A DNA stretch of 64,000 bases from Pictodentalium vernedei (lineage: Eukaryota > Mollusca > Scaphopoda > Dentaliida > Dentaliidae): positions 180,558,927 through 180,622,926 of the forward strand of contig CM062295.1 in assembly GCA_031216915.1 (NCBI GenBank), given 5' to 3'. The notes below the pieces were generated by a model. The model worked only from the letters and a program-made list of their open reading frames with translations. It did not search any database and was not told where the DNA came from. Positions 63,569 through 64,000 of this stretch are shown here, piece after piece. A program made the translations under genes and the position numbers. Each line of letters opens with the position of its first letter. Positions within the stretch are counted from its first letter, which is position 1.

Positions 63569-64000
63569 CTAAATTTTTCTGAGATAGAAATTAGTGAAAG
63601 TGGAAGGTTGAGACCAATATGCAGCCTTCATTAAATCAGTAATAGCAATACAATTAGCATAGGCCCAAGAAGTAGAAAGAGCTCTTACTTCATGAGCTGA
63701 GATCTTGAGTGCCGACTGCTGAGAAGAAGATAATTTTTCATAAGCAGTATGAATAGTTAATTGAATCCATCTAGCAATAGAATGAACCATAATATCCTTT
63801 CTATTTGGCATCAAAGACAGAAAGAAATGCTTACGTCTCTTTCTGATGAACACAGATCTACGTTTGTAAATACGTATTGCTCTAACAGGACAAAGTAAAG
63901 GCCTACGCCCATCAGATGATGGAAGGTCCTTAATAACAATAGGTTCAGGATACTTATTAGGAGCCTGATTCTTAGCCGAAAATCCAACTTTGGTGGTAAA
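63569..64000 (-). CDS. DIRS E tyrosine recombinase, C-terminal part
   Basis: The frame is open from the window edge to a TAG at 63569-63571. It reads VGFSAKNQAPNKYPEPIVIK, then HFFLSLMPNRKD, SAHEVRALSTSWAYAN, AAYWSQPSTF and TNFYLRKI, so His, Arg, Trp and the nucleophile Tyr are all present. The stop falls about 21 residues earlier than in copy B, just after the Tyr motif, because GAG became TAG. The lost tail may or may not matter. The first catalytic Arg would lie beyond the window. Confidence 0.8.
   Translation of the reverse strand, partial: FTTKVGFSAKNQAPNKYPEPIVIKDLPSSDGRRPLLCPVRAIRIYKRRSVFIRKRRKHFFLSLMPNRKDIMVHSIARWIQLTIHTAYEKLSSSQQSALKISAHEVRALSTSWAYANCIAITDLMKAAYWSQPSTFTNFYLRKI

Larger units (their letters stand above)
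62514..64000 (-). mobile_element. DIRS copy E, 3' part, continues beyond the window
   Basis: Left terminus GTTAAAAAATTT at 62514, terminal repeat 62552-62741 (TGCGCATGCGCA at 62700-62711), internal complementary region 62817-62905, C-run 63391-63401, stem-loop 63420-63437, then the recombinase. It resembles copy B and not A, C or D: few indels and an open recombinase frame to the window edge. It is probably a second member of the autonomous lineage. Confidence 0.9.

Overview
The window looks like intronic and intergenic DNA of a mollusc, most likely a bivalve. It is AT-rich, has spliced coding exons with an AATAAA signal, and is packed with invertebrate-type repeats: DIRS retrotransposons, tRNA- and 5S-headed SINEs, hairpin DNA elements, Helitron-like ends, and tandem-core elements of the kind called pearl in bivalves. 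No prokaryotic operon, rRNA or tRNA gene, or CRISPR array is visible. The bivalve placement is inferred from repeat style only.

One host gene frames the window on the minus strand. An internal exon at 58043-58180 and a terminal exon at 9786-10077 join in phase into the C-terminus of a charged coiled-coil protein. The intron between them is about 48 kb (10078-58042). A possible poly(A) signal lies 60 bases past the stop. Almost everything else is repeats in that intron or its flanks.

Five DIRS (tyrosine-recombinase) retrotransposons occur, all coding on the minus strand: A 2738-9644, B 15640-22769, C 33231-37720 (truncated), D 44420-51371 and E 62514-64000 (cut by the window edge). B is full length with three open frames: Gag; RT, RNase H and a possible methyltransferase-like tail; and tyrosine recombinase. 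It has 190-bp inverted terminal repeats (189/190 identical) and an 89-bp internal complementary region that joins the two element ends. A, C and D share one deletion of about 1.3 kb that removes the whole RT domain; A and D also share a tandem duplication of the gag region. A has 189/189 identical terminal repeats, so an RT-less element inserted recently, presumably moved in trans by a B-like partner.

By region: 1-2.7 kb has nested hairpin elements and a SINE tail. 2.7-9.6 kb is DIRS A inside a hairpin element. 9.7-10.1 kb is the last host exon. 10.1-13.7 kb has hairpin DNA elements. 13.7-15.6 and 22.8-23.2 kb are two halves of a decayed protein gene split by DIRS B. 23-28 kb has palindromic elements. 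28.5-31 and 61-62.5 kb carry a Helitron-like family. 31-33 kb has SINEs. 33.2-37.7 kb is DIRS C fused to a Helitron-like 3' end. 38-42 kb has tandem-core elements and a 570-bp duplication. 42.3-54 kb is a segmental duplication, one copy of which took DIRS D (so the empty site survives in the other), followed by a ~340-bp satellite. 54-57.9 kb has a 5S-headed SINE, pogo/Tigger-like elements and another tandem-core element. 58.0-58.2 kb is the upstream host exon. 58.7-64 kb has more tandem and Helitron-like repeats, then DIRS E.
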